Shown: positions 52,839 to 61,942 of the stretch, one piece after another
Layout of the letters: every line of letters starts with the position of its first letter
Numbering within the stretch: the first letter of the stretch is position 1
Assembly: GCA_031277795.1 (NCBI GenBank)
Contig: JAITLQ010000017.1
Location: 62,001 to 126,000 of the forward strand
DNA length: 64,000 nt
Reading direction: 5' to 3'
Origin: Arthrobacter sp.
GTDB lineage: Bacteria; Actinomycetota; Actinomycetes; Actinomycetales; Micrococcaceae
Position numbers and translations under genes: made by a program
The notes under the pieces: generated by a model
Database searches by the model: none
The model's input: only the letters and a program-made list of their open reading frames with translations
Told to the model about the DNA's origin: nothing

Positions 52839-53330
52839 GTGGGTGGAGTGAGATCGGATGACGGCGGGGCTGGCCATCTTCGCGGTGGTGTGCTGGTAGA
52901 GGGGAGTGATCGAAAGCCGTTCACTCGCAAGGATTTCCGGCAGGACTACGCCCTGGGCTGGAGCGCCGGGACTTTTGCCCTTTGCTTGGGATTCCTGCCA
53001 TGGGTGATCGTGCACGCAGCAGCGTTGGGAGCTGGAGGAAGTCTGGTGCTGGGCCTGATGCACTTGGCGGCGGCCCTATCGGTGTGGACGATCTGCGTAG
53101 CCCTCATTGGGTTGGTCGTCGCATTCGTAGTTCCTGATGCCACTCGGTTGTGGGCGCACGAAGTGCGGCTCTCGATTGGCTTTGCGGCCGCCTCGGTAGC
53201 GCTGTCGATGTGGCTTGCGGCAGGGGTGACTGCTTGGGGGGACCTGGAAGCATGTTTCGTCGGGTACGCCACCGGTGTGTCGGCGGTCATCTTGTCCATG
53301 GTTTCTGCGCTTCGTAGGCGTGAGGGATAG
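52839..53330 (+). CDS. Four-helix membrane protein, unknown
   Basis: About 163 residues with a polar N-terminus (KPFTRKDFRQDYALGW near 30) and four hydrophobic segments in the remaining part, ending SALRRREG. No recognisable family. The start is uncertain; GTG 52839 is used, but a GTG near 52890 (VEGSDRKP) would remove an unlikely Gly-rich leader. It diverges from the surface-protein gene and may share the CRP/GlxR site. Confidence 0.62.
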   Translation: MGGVRSDDGGAGHLRGGVLVEGSDRKPFTRKDFRQDYALGWSAGTFALCLGFLPWVIVHAAALGAGGSLVLGLMHLAAALSVWTICVALIGLVVAFVVPDATRLWAHEVRLSIGFAAASVALSMWLAAGVTAWGDLEACFVGYATGVSAVILSMVSALRRREG

Positions 53331-53473
53331 CCCTTGCGGTCGACCTGATTTTTGTGATCTCGCGCCTCGGCGGCCAGATGCCGGCCGAGGGGTGCCCGCG
53401 AGGGGAAGGGGGCCGGGGCGGACCAACGAGCATTGCTTATAGTCCGCGTCGGTCTACTTGACCCCGTGACATT

Positions 53474-53642
53474 TTCACCCCAGTAACTGGGGGTGAATGA
53501 GCTCCGACTGTTGCCCCCCCGGCCAGTCGGAGAGCCCTGAGAGTCAGGGCTCTGCAGAGCGGAACGCATCATTTGCGCATGACAGGATCCGCTCTGCGAA
53601 GGGCTGTTCGGCTCCTGCTTTTCCCCTGAGTATGCAGGAGCC
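53474..53642. ncRNA. Array of five tandem hairpins (possible structured RNA)
   Basis: Five inverted repeats follow each other almost without gaps: TTCACCCC/GGGGTGAA (53474-53497), CTCCGACTG/CAGTCGGAG (53502-53532), AGAGCCCTGA/TCAGGGCTCT (53531-53553), GCAGAGCGGA/TCCGCTCTGC with an inner CGCA/TGCG (53554-53597), and GGCTCCTGC/GCAGGAGCC (53610-53642). All arms are perfect except one slipped base in the first. No gene covers it. Stacked terminators, a structured RNA or a recombination/replication site are possible; the 53331-53473 flank shows nothing else. Confidence 0.5.
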
Positions 53643-53766
53643 GGGCAGTTCTTCATTTTCGCGGTATCAGGTACTACAGCCAAATGAGGCACGGAATATG
53701 CACCGTGTGGCGATGCGCCGACTAATCCCGTGGAACAATACTTACGTGTGGTGACACTATTGGTGT

Positions 53767-54048
53767 GTGATCCAGTCATTCGCGGACCGAGCTACCGAGA
53801 AGGTGTGGGACCGTGAGGTCGTGAAGCGCTTCTGTCCGGAGCTGCAGCGGATGGTACACGTGAAGTTGAGATTGCTGAACGCCGCTGATGACATCAACGA
53901 TCTGCGCATCCCGCCGGGGAACAGGTTGGAGAAGCTCAGCGGCGACCGGGCAGGGCAGCACTCCATCCGCGTCAATGCTCAGTTCCGCATCTACTTCCGG
54001 TGGACCGCAGGCGGACCCGTTGATGTTGAGATCGTCGACTACCACTAG
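53767..54048 (+). CDS. higB: HigB-family toxin
   Basis: A 93-residue RelE-like endoribonuclease that cuts mRNA on the ribosome. The signature KLSGDRAGQHSIRVNAQFRIYFRW (cut; about residues 56-79) is typical of HigB. The start is a GTG at 53767. Toxin-first order with the antitoxin eight bases downstream is the usual higBA layout. The array of hairpins lies 124 bases upstream. Confidence 0.93.
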   Translation: MIQSFADRATEKVWDREVVKRFCPELQRMVHVKLRLLNAADDINDLRIPPGNRLEKLSGDRAGQHSIRVNAQFRIYFRWTAGGPVDVEIVDYH

Positions 54049-54056
54049 GAGGAACC

Positions 54057-54416
54057 ATGACTGAGAAGGCGCACGAGCCGGTCACCCCCGGCGAGATCCT
54101 CAAGAGCGAGTTCTTGGAGCCGTTGGGCGTGAGTGCCTACAGGCTCGCGCAGGCCACCCGCCTGCCGCAGACCCGCATCAGCGAGATCATCCGCGGACGC
54201 CGGCGCATCAGTACCGATACGGCCCTGAGGCTCTCTGCCGCGCTGGGGACCAGCGAAAGGTTCTGGCTGAACCTTCAGACCGACTACGACATTCAGCTCG
54301 AGCGGGATCAGCACGCCGAAGAGCTCGCTCACATCAGCCTCCTCACGGGCCTGAGGCCGACGAAGCGCCAACCAGGAGACGCTCGGCCCCAGTCCGTCCG
54401 CCGAGGGGCGCACTGA
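54057..54416 (+). CDS. higA: HigA-family antitoxin
   Basis: A 119-residue HTH protein: PVTPGEILKSEFLEPLGVSAYRLAQATRLPQTRISEIIRGRRRIS (cut; about residues 8-52) contains the XRE helix-turn-helix, followed by SERFWLNLQTDYD, a conserved HigA element. It neutralises HigB and represses the operon. AGGAGG precedes the ATG. The C-terminal 15 residues are longer and more basic than in most HigA proteins. Confidence 0.94.
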   Translation: MTEKAHEPVTPGEILKSEFLEPLGVSAYRLAQATRLPQTRISEIIRGRRRISTDTALRLSAALGTSERFWLNLQTDYDIQLERDQHAEELAHISLLTGLRPTKRQPGDARPQSVRRGAH

Positions 54417-54563
54417 ACGCTAGGCCGGCACGGTCAAGCGTGGGAGCGACTCATGCCAAGAGGCGCGGAGCTGGCTGTGCCACCTTGGCGCCTCGAGAGG
54501 AACGTAAGGCATCAGGCGTGGGGTGGATCGAACCGCTGCCGTTTTGGCACTTCTTAGCTGTAC

Positions 54564-55391
54564 CTAGCGCCGCTCTCGGTGCCCGCCCCTGGCGCGCAGG
54601 AGGCGCGCGGGGGTGAGCCGGGGCCCGGAGCGGGCGGCGTCCGCCTCCTGTGCCCCGCGCCCGGCGACCCGGCGGCCCGGGCCGGGCACGGCGTCGTCGT
54701 GCGTTGACTCCTGGCCGCGCCCACGGCGCTTGAGGATCGCCGGAAGGCGCGGCGGGCGCCACTCCTCGAGCCACTGGGCCGGCCCGGGCAGCTTCCATCC
54801 GAAGCGGCGGGCCAGCACGGTGAGGGCCGCTGCCGTGACGATCGAGGCGGCCATGCCCACGCTCGGCAGCCCCAGCTCCCAGAAGATCACCATCTCCACC
54901 GAGCCGATGAGCGCGCCCGTCGCGTAGAGCGTGTTGCCGCCAAAGACCGCCGGGATGCGGCCCACCAACAGGTCGCGGATCATCCCGCCGCCCACGGCCG
55001 TGACGAGGCCGATGAAGACGGCGGGCAACCAGCTCAGGCCGGCGGAGAGCGCCTTCGCGGTGCCCGTGGCCGCCCAGCAGCCGAGCGAGAGGGCGTCGGC
55101 CACGGTGAGGACGCGCCGCGTCCAGCGCCCGCGCATCGGCACGAGGTAGGCGATCGCCGCGCCGGCGAGGGCAAAGACGAGGTAGAGCGGGTTGGTTAGT
55201 GCCACGGGCTGGCCCACGTTGAGCAGGGTGTCGCGCAGGAGGCCGCCGCCGAGGGCCGTGATGATCGCCAGGAACACGAAGCCGACCGCGTCGAGCTTGA
55301 GCGACCTCGCGACCACGCCGCCCAGGATGCCGTTGGCCAGCACGCCGGTGAGGTCGACGACGTCGAAGGCGGCCTGCGGTTCAAGGAACAC
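54564..55391 (-). CDS. TRIC/UPF0126 family cation channel
   Basis: A 275-residue membrane protein with seven helices made of two similar three-helix repeats. Each repeat carries a Gly-rich ion-pore motif: ALGGGLLRDTLL (about residue 48) and AVGGGMIRDLLVG (about 133). Bacterial TRIC proteins are potassium-permeable channels. The C-terminal 60 residues are Arg/Pro-rich and probably disordered. The GTG start has AGAGGAG upstream. It marks the return to chromosomal-type GC after the accessory region. Confidence 0.9.
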   Translation of the reverse strand: MFLEPQAAFDVVDLTGVLANGILGGVVARSLKLDAVGFVFLAIITALGGGLLRDTLLNVGQPVALTNPLYLVFALAGAAIAYLVPMRGRWTRRVLTVADALSLGCWAATGTAKALSAGLSWLPAVFIGLVTAVGGGMIRDLLVGRIPAVFGGNTLYATGALIGSVEMVIFWELGLPSVGMAASIVTAAALTVLARRFGWKLPGPAQWLEEWRPPRLPAILKRRGRGQESTHDDAVPGPGRRVAGRGAQEADAARSGPRLTPARLLRARGGHRERR

Positions 55392-55448
55392 GGGTCTCCT
55401 CTGGGGTCGTCTGCGCGGCGGCGGTTCACGCTACCACCGAGAACGCGC

Positions 55449-55482
55449 CAAGGGCCGTCGGGTGTGACCCCGACGACCCTTG
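55449..55482 (-). terminator. Terminator between ROK kinase and TRIC genes
   Basis: Fourteen-base arms CAAGGGCCGTCGGG and CCCGACGACCCTTG with one mismatch and a 6-base loop. On the minus strand it ends the peptide-importer operon before the TRIC gene. Confidence 0.6.
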
Positions 55483-55617
55483 GGTGCTTCGTCCGCGGTG
55501 CCCTGCGGTGCGCCTGGAGGCGGGCCCGGAGGGGAGCCCCCGGCGGGCCCGGCGGGGAGCCCGCCGGCGGTCCCGTCCCGGCGTCGGGTGCGGCGCACCC
55601 GGCCCAGGGGGAACGGC

Positions 55618-56520
55618 TCAGCCGAGCAGCGCCCCCACGGCCCCTGACCAGCCGCCGAAGGCGGCGGGCACGAGCTCCGGCAGGTGGTGGAAGGTGGCGC
55701 GTTGCCTCGCCAGCTCGGCCGCCCGCACCGGCAGCTGCGGGTGGGCCTCGGCCACACCCCCGCCGACGATGAGGCGCCCGGGGTCGACGAGGGCCGAGAG
55801 CACCAGCATCGCGGAGGCGAGCGCCTGCGCGGCCCGCTCCAGGATGGCCTGCGCGGCCTCGTGACCGACCAGCGCTGCCGCCTGCAGGCCCTTCAGATCG
55901 CCGGGTTGGCCGGTGGCCCGCTCCCACGCCGCGGTCAGCGCGGGGGCGCCGATCACGGTCTCGAGGCAGCCGATCGCGCCGCAACTGCACGGTGCGGAGG
56001 ACTCCGGCACGCGCACATGCCCCAGCTCGCCTGCCTGCCCGTGCGCCCCAGGCAGCATGACGCCGTCCAGGACGTGGGCGCCGGCCACGCCGGTGCCGAG
56101 CACGGCAACGAACACATCAGCGGCGGCGTCGCCGGAACCCAAGCGGGCCTCCGCCAACGCCGCGGCCAGGCCGTCGTTCATGACCGTCACCGGGACGCCG
56201 AGGACGAAGCTCAGCTCGCCCACGACGTCGAGCCCCACCAGCTGCGGGACGTTGGTGCACGCGCGCACGATGCCGTCCTGCACGATCCCGGGAACCGTCA
56301 GCCCCACGGACATCAGCGGCGCACCGGCCGCCACGGCGCGAGCCGCCGCCACGAGGTCGTCGATGACGGCCTCGCCCGGGGACTGGCTGCGTAGCTTGTG
56401 GATCACGCGCGGAGCGCCGTGCGCCGGGCTCGCCACGGCCTTGATGCTTGAACCGCCGATGTCGAGACCCACCCGGACGGCGCCGGGGGCCTCGGCGATT
56501 CGTTCAGGCTGCGTCGCCAT
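55618..56520 (-). CDS. ROK-family sugar kinase
   Basis: A 300-residue ROK kinase without a DNA-binding domain. It has the phosphate-binding GLDIGGSSIKAV (about residue 19), VPGIVQDGIV, NDGLAAALAE with the catalytic Asp (about 113), GHVRV with the metal His, and the ROK zinc motif CSCGAIGCLE (about 168-177). It probably phosphorylates a hexose or amino sugar; which one cannot be told. It is the last gene of the importer operon, overlapping the ATPase gene by 17 bases, suggesting that the imported compound contains a sugar. Confidence 0.88.
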   Translation of the reverse strand: MATQPERIAEAPGAVRVGLDIGGSSIKAVASPAHGAPRVIHKLRSQSPGEAVIDDLVAAARAVAAGAPLMSVGLTVPGIVQDGIVRACTNVPQLVGLDVVGELSFVLGVPVTVMNDGLAAALAEARLGSGDAAADVFVAVLGTGVAGAHVLDGVMLPGAHGQAGELGHVRVPESSAPCSCGAIGCLETVIGAPALTAAWERATGQPGDLKGLQAAALVGHEAAQAILERAAQALASAMLVLSALVDPGRLIVGGGVAEAHPQLPVRAAELARQRATFHHLPELVPAAFGGWSGAVGALLG

Positions 56521-58192
56521 GCTTCCCTTCCCAGCGAGCCGCGCGGCGCAGGGCCTGCACGGCCGGATCCGGCACCGGAACGGCGGCGAGCAGGCGCTGC
56601 GAGTACTCCTCCTGCGGGGAGATGAGCACCTGATCCACGGGGCCGAGCTCCACGATCTTGCCCCGGCGCATGACGGCCACGCGGTCAGACATCTGGTGCA
56701 CCACCGCGAGGTCGTGGCTGATGAACAGGCACGCGAAGCCGATCCGCTCCTGCAGCTCGCCGAGCAGGCGCAGCACGGTGGCCTGCACCGACACGTCGAG
56801 CGCTGACGTCGGTTCGTCCGCCACGAGCAGCTCGGGTTCGAGCGCCACGGCGCGGGCTAGGCCCACGCGCTGACGCTGGCCACCGGAGAGCTCGTGGGGG
56901 TAGCGGTCGGCGTACTCGCCCGGCAGCTCCACGGCCTCGAGCAGCTCGCGCACGCGGGCGACCCGGTCGGCGCGGGACTTGGGCGCCAGCTGCGGCTGCA
57001 CCTGCATGGGTTCGAGGATCGCTTGGCCCACCGTGATGCGCGGATCGATCGAGGACCCCGGGTCCTGGAAGATCACGCCGACGCGCGAGCGCACCTTGCG
57101 TTCGGCGCGCTCGTTGCGCCAGCGGCCGGTCATCTGGGTGCCGAGCACCTGCACCCGGCCCTCATCCACGGGGATGAGGCCGAGCGCGGCGCGGCCGAGC
57201 GTCGACTTGCCGGAACCGGATTCGCCCACGAGGCCAACGATCTCGCCGGGGGCGACGGTGAGGCTGACGTCATCCAGCGCGTGGATCGTGGCGCCCTTGA
57301 CGCGGTAGCTGAGCTTGGCGCCGCTCACGCTGAGCGCGGGGGTGGCGCCGGCGGAGCCCTCCGCAATGCCCGACGGCGTGTGCTCGCCCGCCACTGGCAG
57401 GCGCGGCACGGCGGCGAGCAGCCGGCGCGTGTAGTCGTGCGCCGGCTGGGTGAGCACCTGTTCGGTGGTGCCGACCTCCACGAGGTCGCCGCGGAACATC
57501 ACGGCGACGCGGTGGGCCACATCCGCCACGACACCCATGTTGTGGGTGACGAGCAGGAAGGCGGTCCCGGATTCCTCGGCGAGGGAGCGGATGAGGTCGA
57601 GGATCTCGGCCTGGACCGTGACGTCGAGGGCCGTGGTGGGCTCGTCGGCGATGATCAGCTCCGGCTTGCACGCCAGGGCGATCGCGATGACCACGCGCTG
57701 CCGCTGGCCGCCGGACATCTCGTGGGGGAAGCCCTTCGCCTTGGCCTCCGGCTCGGGGATGCCCACGCGTCGCAGCAGCGCCACCGCGCGCTCGTGGGCC
57801 TCGGCCTTGGGGAGCTCCTCGTGGTTGAGGATGGCCTCGGCGATCTGATCCCCGATGCGCATGGTCGGGTTCAGCGCGGTCATGGGCTCCTGGAAGATCA
57901 TGCCGACCTTGGCGCCGCGGATGGAGTTCATTTCGCGCTCGGAGCGGCCAACGATCTCCTCGCCGCCGAGCGAGATGCTGCCCTCGAGCGTGGCGGTCGC
58001 CGGGAGCAGACCCATGATCGCCAGGGACGTCACGGACTTGCCCGAGCCGGACTCGCCGACGAGCGCGAGCACCTCGCCCGCGCGCAGGTCGAGGCTCATG
58101 CCTTTGACGGCGCGCACGGGGCCGCCATCGGTGCGGAAGGTGACCTGGAGGTCATCCAGGGTCAGGAGTGCGGGCGTGGTGGGGGTGCTCAT
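56504..58192 (-). CDS. Double ATPase of peptide-type ABC importer (2)
   Basis: A 562-residue DppD-DppF fusion. Half 1 has GESGSGKSVTS (about residue 45), MSGGQRQRV and DEPTTALD; half 2 has GESGSGKSTLG (about 340), LSGGQRQRVG and DEPTSALD. All catalytic motifs are complete in both halves. The ATG at 58192 overlaps the stop of the permease gene. It has the same layout as the protein at 384-2015 but serves a separate operon. Confidence 0.93.
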   Translation of the reverse strand: MSTPTTPALLTLDDLQVTFRTDGGPVRAVKGMSLDLRAGEVLALVGESGSGKSVTSLAIMGLLPATATLEGSISLGGEEIVGRSEREMNSIRGAKVGMIFQEPMTALNPTMRIGDQIAEAILNHEELPKAEAHERAVALLRRVGIPEPEAKAKGFPHEMSGGQRQRVVIAIALACKPELIIADEPTTALDVTVQAEILDLIRSLAEESGTAFLLVTHNMGVVADVAHRVAVMFRGDLVEVGTTEQVLTQPAHDYTRRLLAAVPRLPVAGEHTPSGIAEGSAGATPALSVSGAKLSYRVKGATIHALDDVSLTVAPGEIVGLVGESGSGKSTLGRAALGLIPVDEGRVQVLGTQMTGRWRNERAERKVRSRVGVIFQDPGSSIDPRITVGQAILEPMQVQPQLAPKSRADRVARVRELLEAVELPGEYADRYPHELSGGQRQRVGLARAVALEPELLVADEPTSALDVSVQATVLRLLGELQERIGFACLFISHDLAVVHQMSDRVAVMRRGKIVELGPVDQVLISPQEEYSQRLLAAVPVPDPAVQALRRAARWEGKHGDAA

Positions 58193-59115
58193 TCGCCCTG
58201 TCCTTTCACGTCGAAGAAGTCGCGCAGGCCGTCGCCGATGGCGTTGAACGCGCAGACGATCAGCACGATGCACAGGCCGGCGGGGAGGATCAGCCACCAG
58301 GCGCCGGCGTAGGTGTAGGTGATGCCGCTCGTGAGCATGGCTCCCCAGTCGGTGGAGGGCTTCTGCACACCCATGCCAAGGAAGGAGATGTACGCGACAA
58401 GCAGGATGGCGTCCGCCACCTGGAAGGTCGCGTTGACCACGATGGTGCCCACCGAGTTGGGGACGATGTGCTTGAGCACGGCGCGCCCGTGGCCGCCGCC
58501 CATGGCTCGCAGCGCCACGACGTAGTCGCGCTGCTTGAGCGAGATGGACTCCGCGCGCACGAGGCGTGCGGGGACCAACCAGGAGACCAGGCCGATGACC
58601 AGGATGAGCAACGGCACCGTCGGCTTCACCATGGCCGAGAGGATCAGCAGCAGGAACGTGGCGGGGATCGCGATGCCGGCATCGACGATGCGCATCATGA
58701 CGGAGTCGACCCAGCCGCCCACGTATCCGGCGGTGGCGCCCCACAGGGTGCCGACCACGGTGGCCAGGACGCCGGCGGCGAGGCCAACCATGATCGAGAC
58801 CTGGCCGCCCACCATGAGCCGGCCGAGGATGTCGTAGCCCACGTCGTCGGTGCCGAGCGGATGGCCCTGCTCGCCCGGCTTCAGGAGCGCCGAACCCAGA
58901 TCGGTGTGGGTCTGGTCCGTCTGGTAGACGAGCGGACCAACAAAGCAGAAGAGCACCAGCAGCACCAGCACGGACAGGCCGGCCACGGCCAGCTTGTTGC
59001 GCAGGAAGCGGCGGGCGCCGCGGCGCCAGGGGGCGTTGCTGCGCGGGGCCTGGGCGGGAGCGGACGCGGTGGCTCCGGCTTCCGGCAGGCGCGGGGTGGG
59101 CAGGGTGCGGTTCAC
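58189..59115 (-). CDS. Peptide-type ABC permease, DppC family
   Basis: A 308-residue permease with a polar 40-residue N-terminus and six helices. It has the HPLGTDDVGYDILGRLMVGGQ motif (cut; about 78-98) characteristic of DppC/OppC and the coupling loop DYVVALRAMGGGHGR near 205. A GTG start overlaps the DppB stop (GTGA). Confidence 0.93.
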   Translation of the reverse strand: MNRTLPTPRLPEAGATASAPAQAPRSNAPWRRGARRFLRNKLAVAGLSVLVLLVLFCFVGPLVYQTDQTHTDLGSALLKPGEQGHPLGTDDVGYDILGRLMVGGQVSIMVGLAAGVLATVVGTLWGATAGYVGGWVDSVMMRIVDAGIAIPATFLLLILSAMVKPTVPLLILVIGLVSWLVPARLVRAESISLKQRDYVVALRAMGGGHGRAVLKHIVPNSVGTIVVNATFQVADAILLVAYISFLGMGVQKPSTDWGAMLTSGITYTYAGAWWLILPAGLCIVLIVCAFNAIGDGLRDFFDVKGQGE

Positions 59116-60137
59116 TTGAGGGCTCCTCGCGTGCGCGGGTCCAGGGCGGCCTGAATCAGATCGGCCACGAGCGATCCGATGACGGTCGCGATGGCGATGA
59201 TCAACATGCAGCCCATGAGCACGGGGTAGTCGGACTTCTGGGCGCTGGTCCAGAAGAGCAGGCCCATGCCTGGGTAATTGAAGAGCGACTCGACCACGAT
59301 CATGCCGCCGAACATGACCGGCAGATAGTAGCCAAGCATGGCGATGATGGGGGTGAGGGAGTTGCGGAAGACGTGCTTGACCACCACGCGGTTCACGGGC
59401 GTGCCCTTGGAGCGGGCGGTGCGCACGTAGTCCTCGCCCAGGTTCTCCAACGTGGAGGAACGCATGTAGCGCGAGAACGTCGCGATGATCGGGATGGCGC
59501 CGGTCAGCACAGGCAACACGAGGCCCTGCGGCTTGGCCAGCACGGCGGCCACGGTCTGGCCCTGCGGCGCCGTCGCGGGGAGCAGGTGCATCCACTGCGT
59601 GAAGACGATGACCAGGATGAGGCCAAGGAAGAACGACGGCGTGGAGTACAGCACGAAGTTGATGGCCGTCATCACGGTGTCGAAGGGCTTGTTGCGGCGC
59701 ACCGCCTGGGCCACGCCGAGCGGGATGGAGACCAGCAGCGCCACGGCCATGGCCAGCACCGCCAGGAGGAGGGTCTTGGGCAGGCGCTGCGCCAACAGAT
59801 CGAGGACGGGGCGCTTGGCCTCGAAGCTCGTGCCGAAGTCGCCGGTGGCGATCTGCCCCAGGAAGTTCACGTACTGCTGCCACACGGGCAGATCGAAGCC
59901 GTGCTCATGGTTGAACGCGGCGATCTGGACGTCGGTGGCCTGCATGCCGAGCACGCCGGAGCCGGGGCCGTCCGGGAGCGCCAGGTGCATGAGGGCGAAG
60001 ACGATGAGGGTCACGATGAGGATGACCGCGATGCCTTGCGCCACGCGCTTGGCCAGGTACCGCCAGAACCAAGCGCTGGCGGCGGCGCCGCCGCGCCCCT
60101 GACGGGACGCGGCGGCGGGTGCTGCTGTGGTGCTCAT
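59112..60137 (-). CDS. Peptide-type ABC permease, DppB family
   Basis: A 341-residue permease with six helices. Residues 1-25 are a Gly/Ala-rich cytoplasmic leader, followed by the usual first helix of DppB proteins and the loop LGEDYVRTARSKGTPVNRVVVKH (cut; about 230-250), which contains the EAA motif. It starts two bases after the receptor stop, so receptor and channel genes are one transcript. Confidence 0.93.
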   Translation of the reverse strand: MSTTAAPAAASRQGRGGAAASAWFWRYLAKRVAQGIAVILIVTLIVFALMHLALPDGPGSGVLGMQATDVQIAAFNHEHGFDLPVWQQYVNFLGQIATGDFGTSFEAKRPVLDLLAQRLPKTLLLAVLAMAVALLVSIPLGVAQAVRRNKPFDTVMTAINFVLYSTPSFFLGLILVIVFTQWMHLLPATAPQGQTVAAVLAKPQGLVLPVLTGAIPIIATFSRYMRSSTLENLGEDYVRTARSKGTPVNRVVVKHVFRNSLTPIIAMLGYYLPVMFGGMIVVESLFNYPGMGLLFWTSAQKSDYPVLMGCMLIIAIATVIGSLVADLIQAALDPRTRGALK

Positions 60138-60139
60138 GT

Positions 60140-61942
60140 TTACTTCCAGGACCAACGCTGCGGGTAGAAGGAGGCGCCCGGATCCTGGTGACCCACGTCG
60201 AGGCCGTTCTTGATGACCGAGACCTGGTAGACCGGGTTCGGCATCCACATGACCGGCAGATCCTTGGCCAGCAGCTCGGAGTACTTCTGAGCGATCTGGG
60301 GATCGGTGGAGGTGGTCATGGAGGTCACGAGCTTCTCGGCCTCGGGGTTGTCGTACTGGCCGGCGTTCCACTTGGTGTCCTTGGCGAACACGCGCTCACC
60401 GGTCGGGTAGGCCGGGAAGTACCAGGAGCCGGCGGTGCCGAAGAAGACGAACTGCCAATCGCACTTGGTGCCCTGCTTGCAGGTCTGCGCCTCGGCGAGG
60501 ACGTTGTCCAGCGGCTTGGCGTCGATCGTGACCTTGACGCCCACCTGGGCCATGGCCGACTGGATGGTGGCCATCATGTTGTCGGTCTCCTGGGATCCGT
60601 TCTGGGTGGTGAAGACGATTTCCATCTTCTTGCCCTGCTCGATGCCCTCGCCGCACTGGTCGGCGCCGGTGCCCGGGTTGGTGCACTCGAGGACGTCGCC
60701 GTTCTTGGTCCAGCCGTGATCGGCGAAGAGCTTGGAAGCGGCGTCGAGATCGTACGGGTAGGGGTTGTCCTTCTGGGCCTGCGAGAGGTAGTCGGACTCG
60801 GGCGTCTGCGGGATCGGTCCGTAGTCCGGCGTCGCCGCGTCATGCCACACGACCTTGGACAGGCTCGGCTGATCCACGGCGTGCTGCAGGGCCTGGCGCA
60901 CGTAGAGCTGGCTGAAGACCTTGCCCATCGAATCGGACTTGAAGTTGTACGGCATGTAGGTGATGGACCAGCCGTCCCACGGCTTGACCTCGTAGCCGTT
61001 GTCCGTGAACTGGGCCTTGTTTTCCATCTGCGAGGCGGTGATGTAGCCGTAGTCCACCTCGCCGGCGCGGACGGTGTTCATCTCGGCGTCGGTGGAGGTG
61101 TAGGGCAGGAACTTGACGGTCTTGATGCTCGGCTTGTCCTCCCCCGTGTACTTGTCGTTGGCCTCGAGGGTGACCTCGCCGGAATCGCTCCACGTGCCCA
61201 CCTGGTAGGGGCCGTTCACGACCTTCCACAGCGGGTTGGTGGCGTAGGAGGCGAGATCGCCGGCTTCCTTGAAGAGGTAGTCGAGGACCTGCTTGGAGCC
61301 GGCCTTGTCGCGATCAAGATCGCCGATCTCGCCGTCGGCGCTCGTCTTGTCCCAGGCGTGCTGGGGCATGGGGCGAACCAGGGTGAGCTGGTTGGCGAGC
61401 AGGAAGTCCTCGTTGTAGACCTTGTCGAAGGTCAGCTTGAAGGTCTTCTCGTCCACCGTCTCAAACTTGGTGATGTTGTCCGGGATCATGCCGGCGGAGT
61501 AGCCGCCCGTGGCCTCGCCGTTGAAGCGGACCAGGTTGTACCAGAACTCCACGTCGCGGGACGAGAGCGGGGTGCCATCGGCCCAGTTCAGATCGTTGAG
61601 CGTGATGCTGATGGTCTTCTTGTCATCGGAGAACTCGTAGGACTTGGCGGCCGAGGCCTTCTTGTCCCATTCCATGGTCCCGCTGGTGCCGTTGAACTCG
61701 AACAGCGGGACGAACAGCGTGGACTTGATGGCCGAGTTGTGGGTGGCCATGGTGTCCGGGCTGGCGATCGGGAGCAGCCAATTGGGGCCGGTGCCCACGG
61801 GAAGGGCGTAGGACACGGTGTCCTTGGCGGAGCCAGCGTCGCCGGAACCGGAGTCCCCGCTCGAACAGGACGTCAGGGCGAAGCTGGCGGCGGCCAGGAT
61901 CGCGAGAGGGGCCATGAGGGCCCGGCGTTTTGTGGACAGCAT
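60140..61942 (-). CDS. Solute-binding lipoprotein, family 5 (2)
   Basis: A 600-residue receptor, first gene of the importer operon. Residues 1-26 are a lipoprotein signal with lipobox LTSC, then a Ser/Gly/Asp linker. The SBP_bac_5 fold shows in ISITLNDLNWADGTPLSSRDV (cut; near 110), VVNGPYQVGTW (near 250) and YVRQALQHAVDQ (near 350). There are two Cys pairs in the C-terminal lobe (ECTNPGTGADQCGEG and TCKQGTKCDW), unusual for this family, which could form disulfides. The ligand is probably a peptide or glycopeptide. Confidence 0.9.
   Translation of the reverse strand: MLSTKRRALMAPLAILAAASFALTSCSSGDSGSGDAGSAKDTVSYALPVGTGPNWLLPIASPDTMATHNSAIKSTLFVPLFEFNGTSGTMEWDKKASAAKSYEFSDDKKTISITLNDLNWADGTPLSSRDVEFWYNLVRFNGEATGGYSAGMIPDNITKFETVDEKTFKLTFDKVYNEDFLLANQLTLVRPMPQHAWDKTSADGEIGDLDRDKAGSKQVLDYLFKEAGDLASYATNPLWKVVNGPYQVGTWSDSGEVTLEANDKYTGEDKPSIKTVKFLPYTSTDAEMNTVRAGEVDYGYITASQMENKAQFTDNGYEVKPWDGWSITYMPYNFKSDSMGKVFSQLYVRQALQHAVDQPSLSKVVWHDAATPDYGPIPQTPESDYLSQAQKDNPYPYDLDAASKLFADHGWTKNGDVLECTNPGTGADQCGEGIEQGKKMEIVFTTQNGSQETDNMMATIQSAMAQVGVKVTIDAKPLDNVLAEAQTCKQGTKCDWQFVFFGTAGSWYFPAYPTGERVFAKDTKWNAGQYDNPEAEKLVTSMTTSTDPQIAQKYSELLAKDLPVMWMPNPVYQVSVIKNGLDVGHQDPGASFYPQRWSWK

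Noticed and set aside
54510-54535. GTGGATCGAACC resembled the T-arm of a tRNA in reverse
   Set aside because: The stem bases on either side do not pair and no anticodon or acceptor arm can be drawn, so neither a tRNA nor a tRNA-fragment attachment site is supported.
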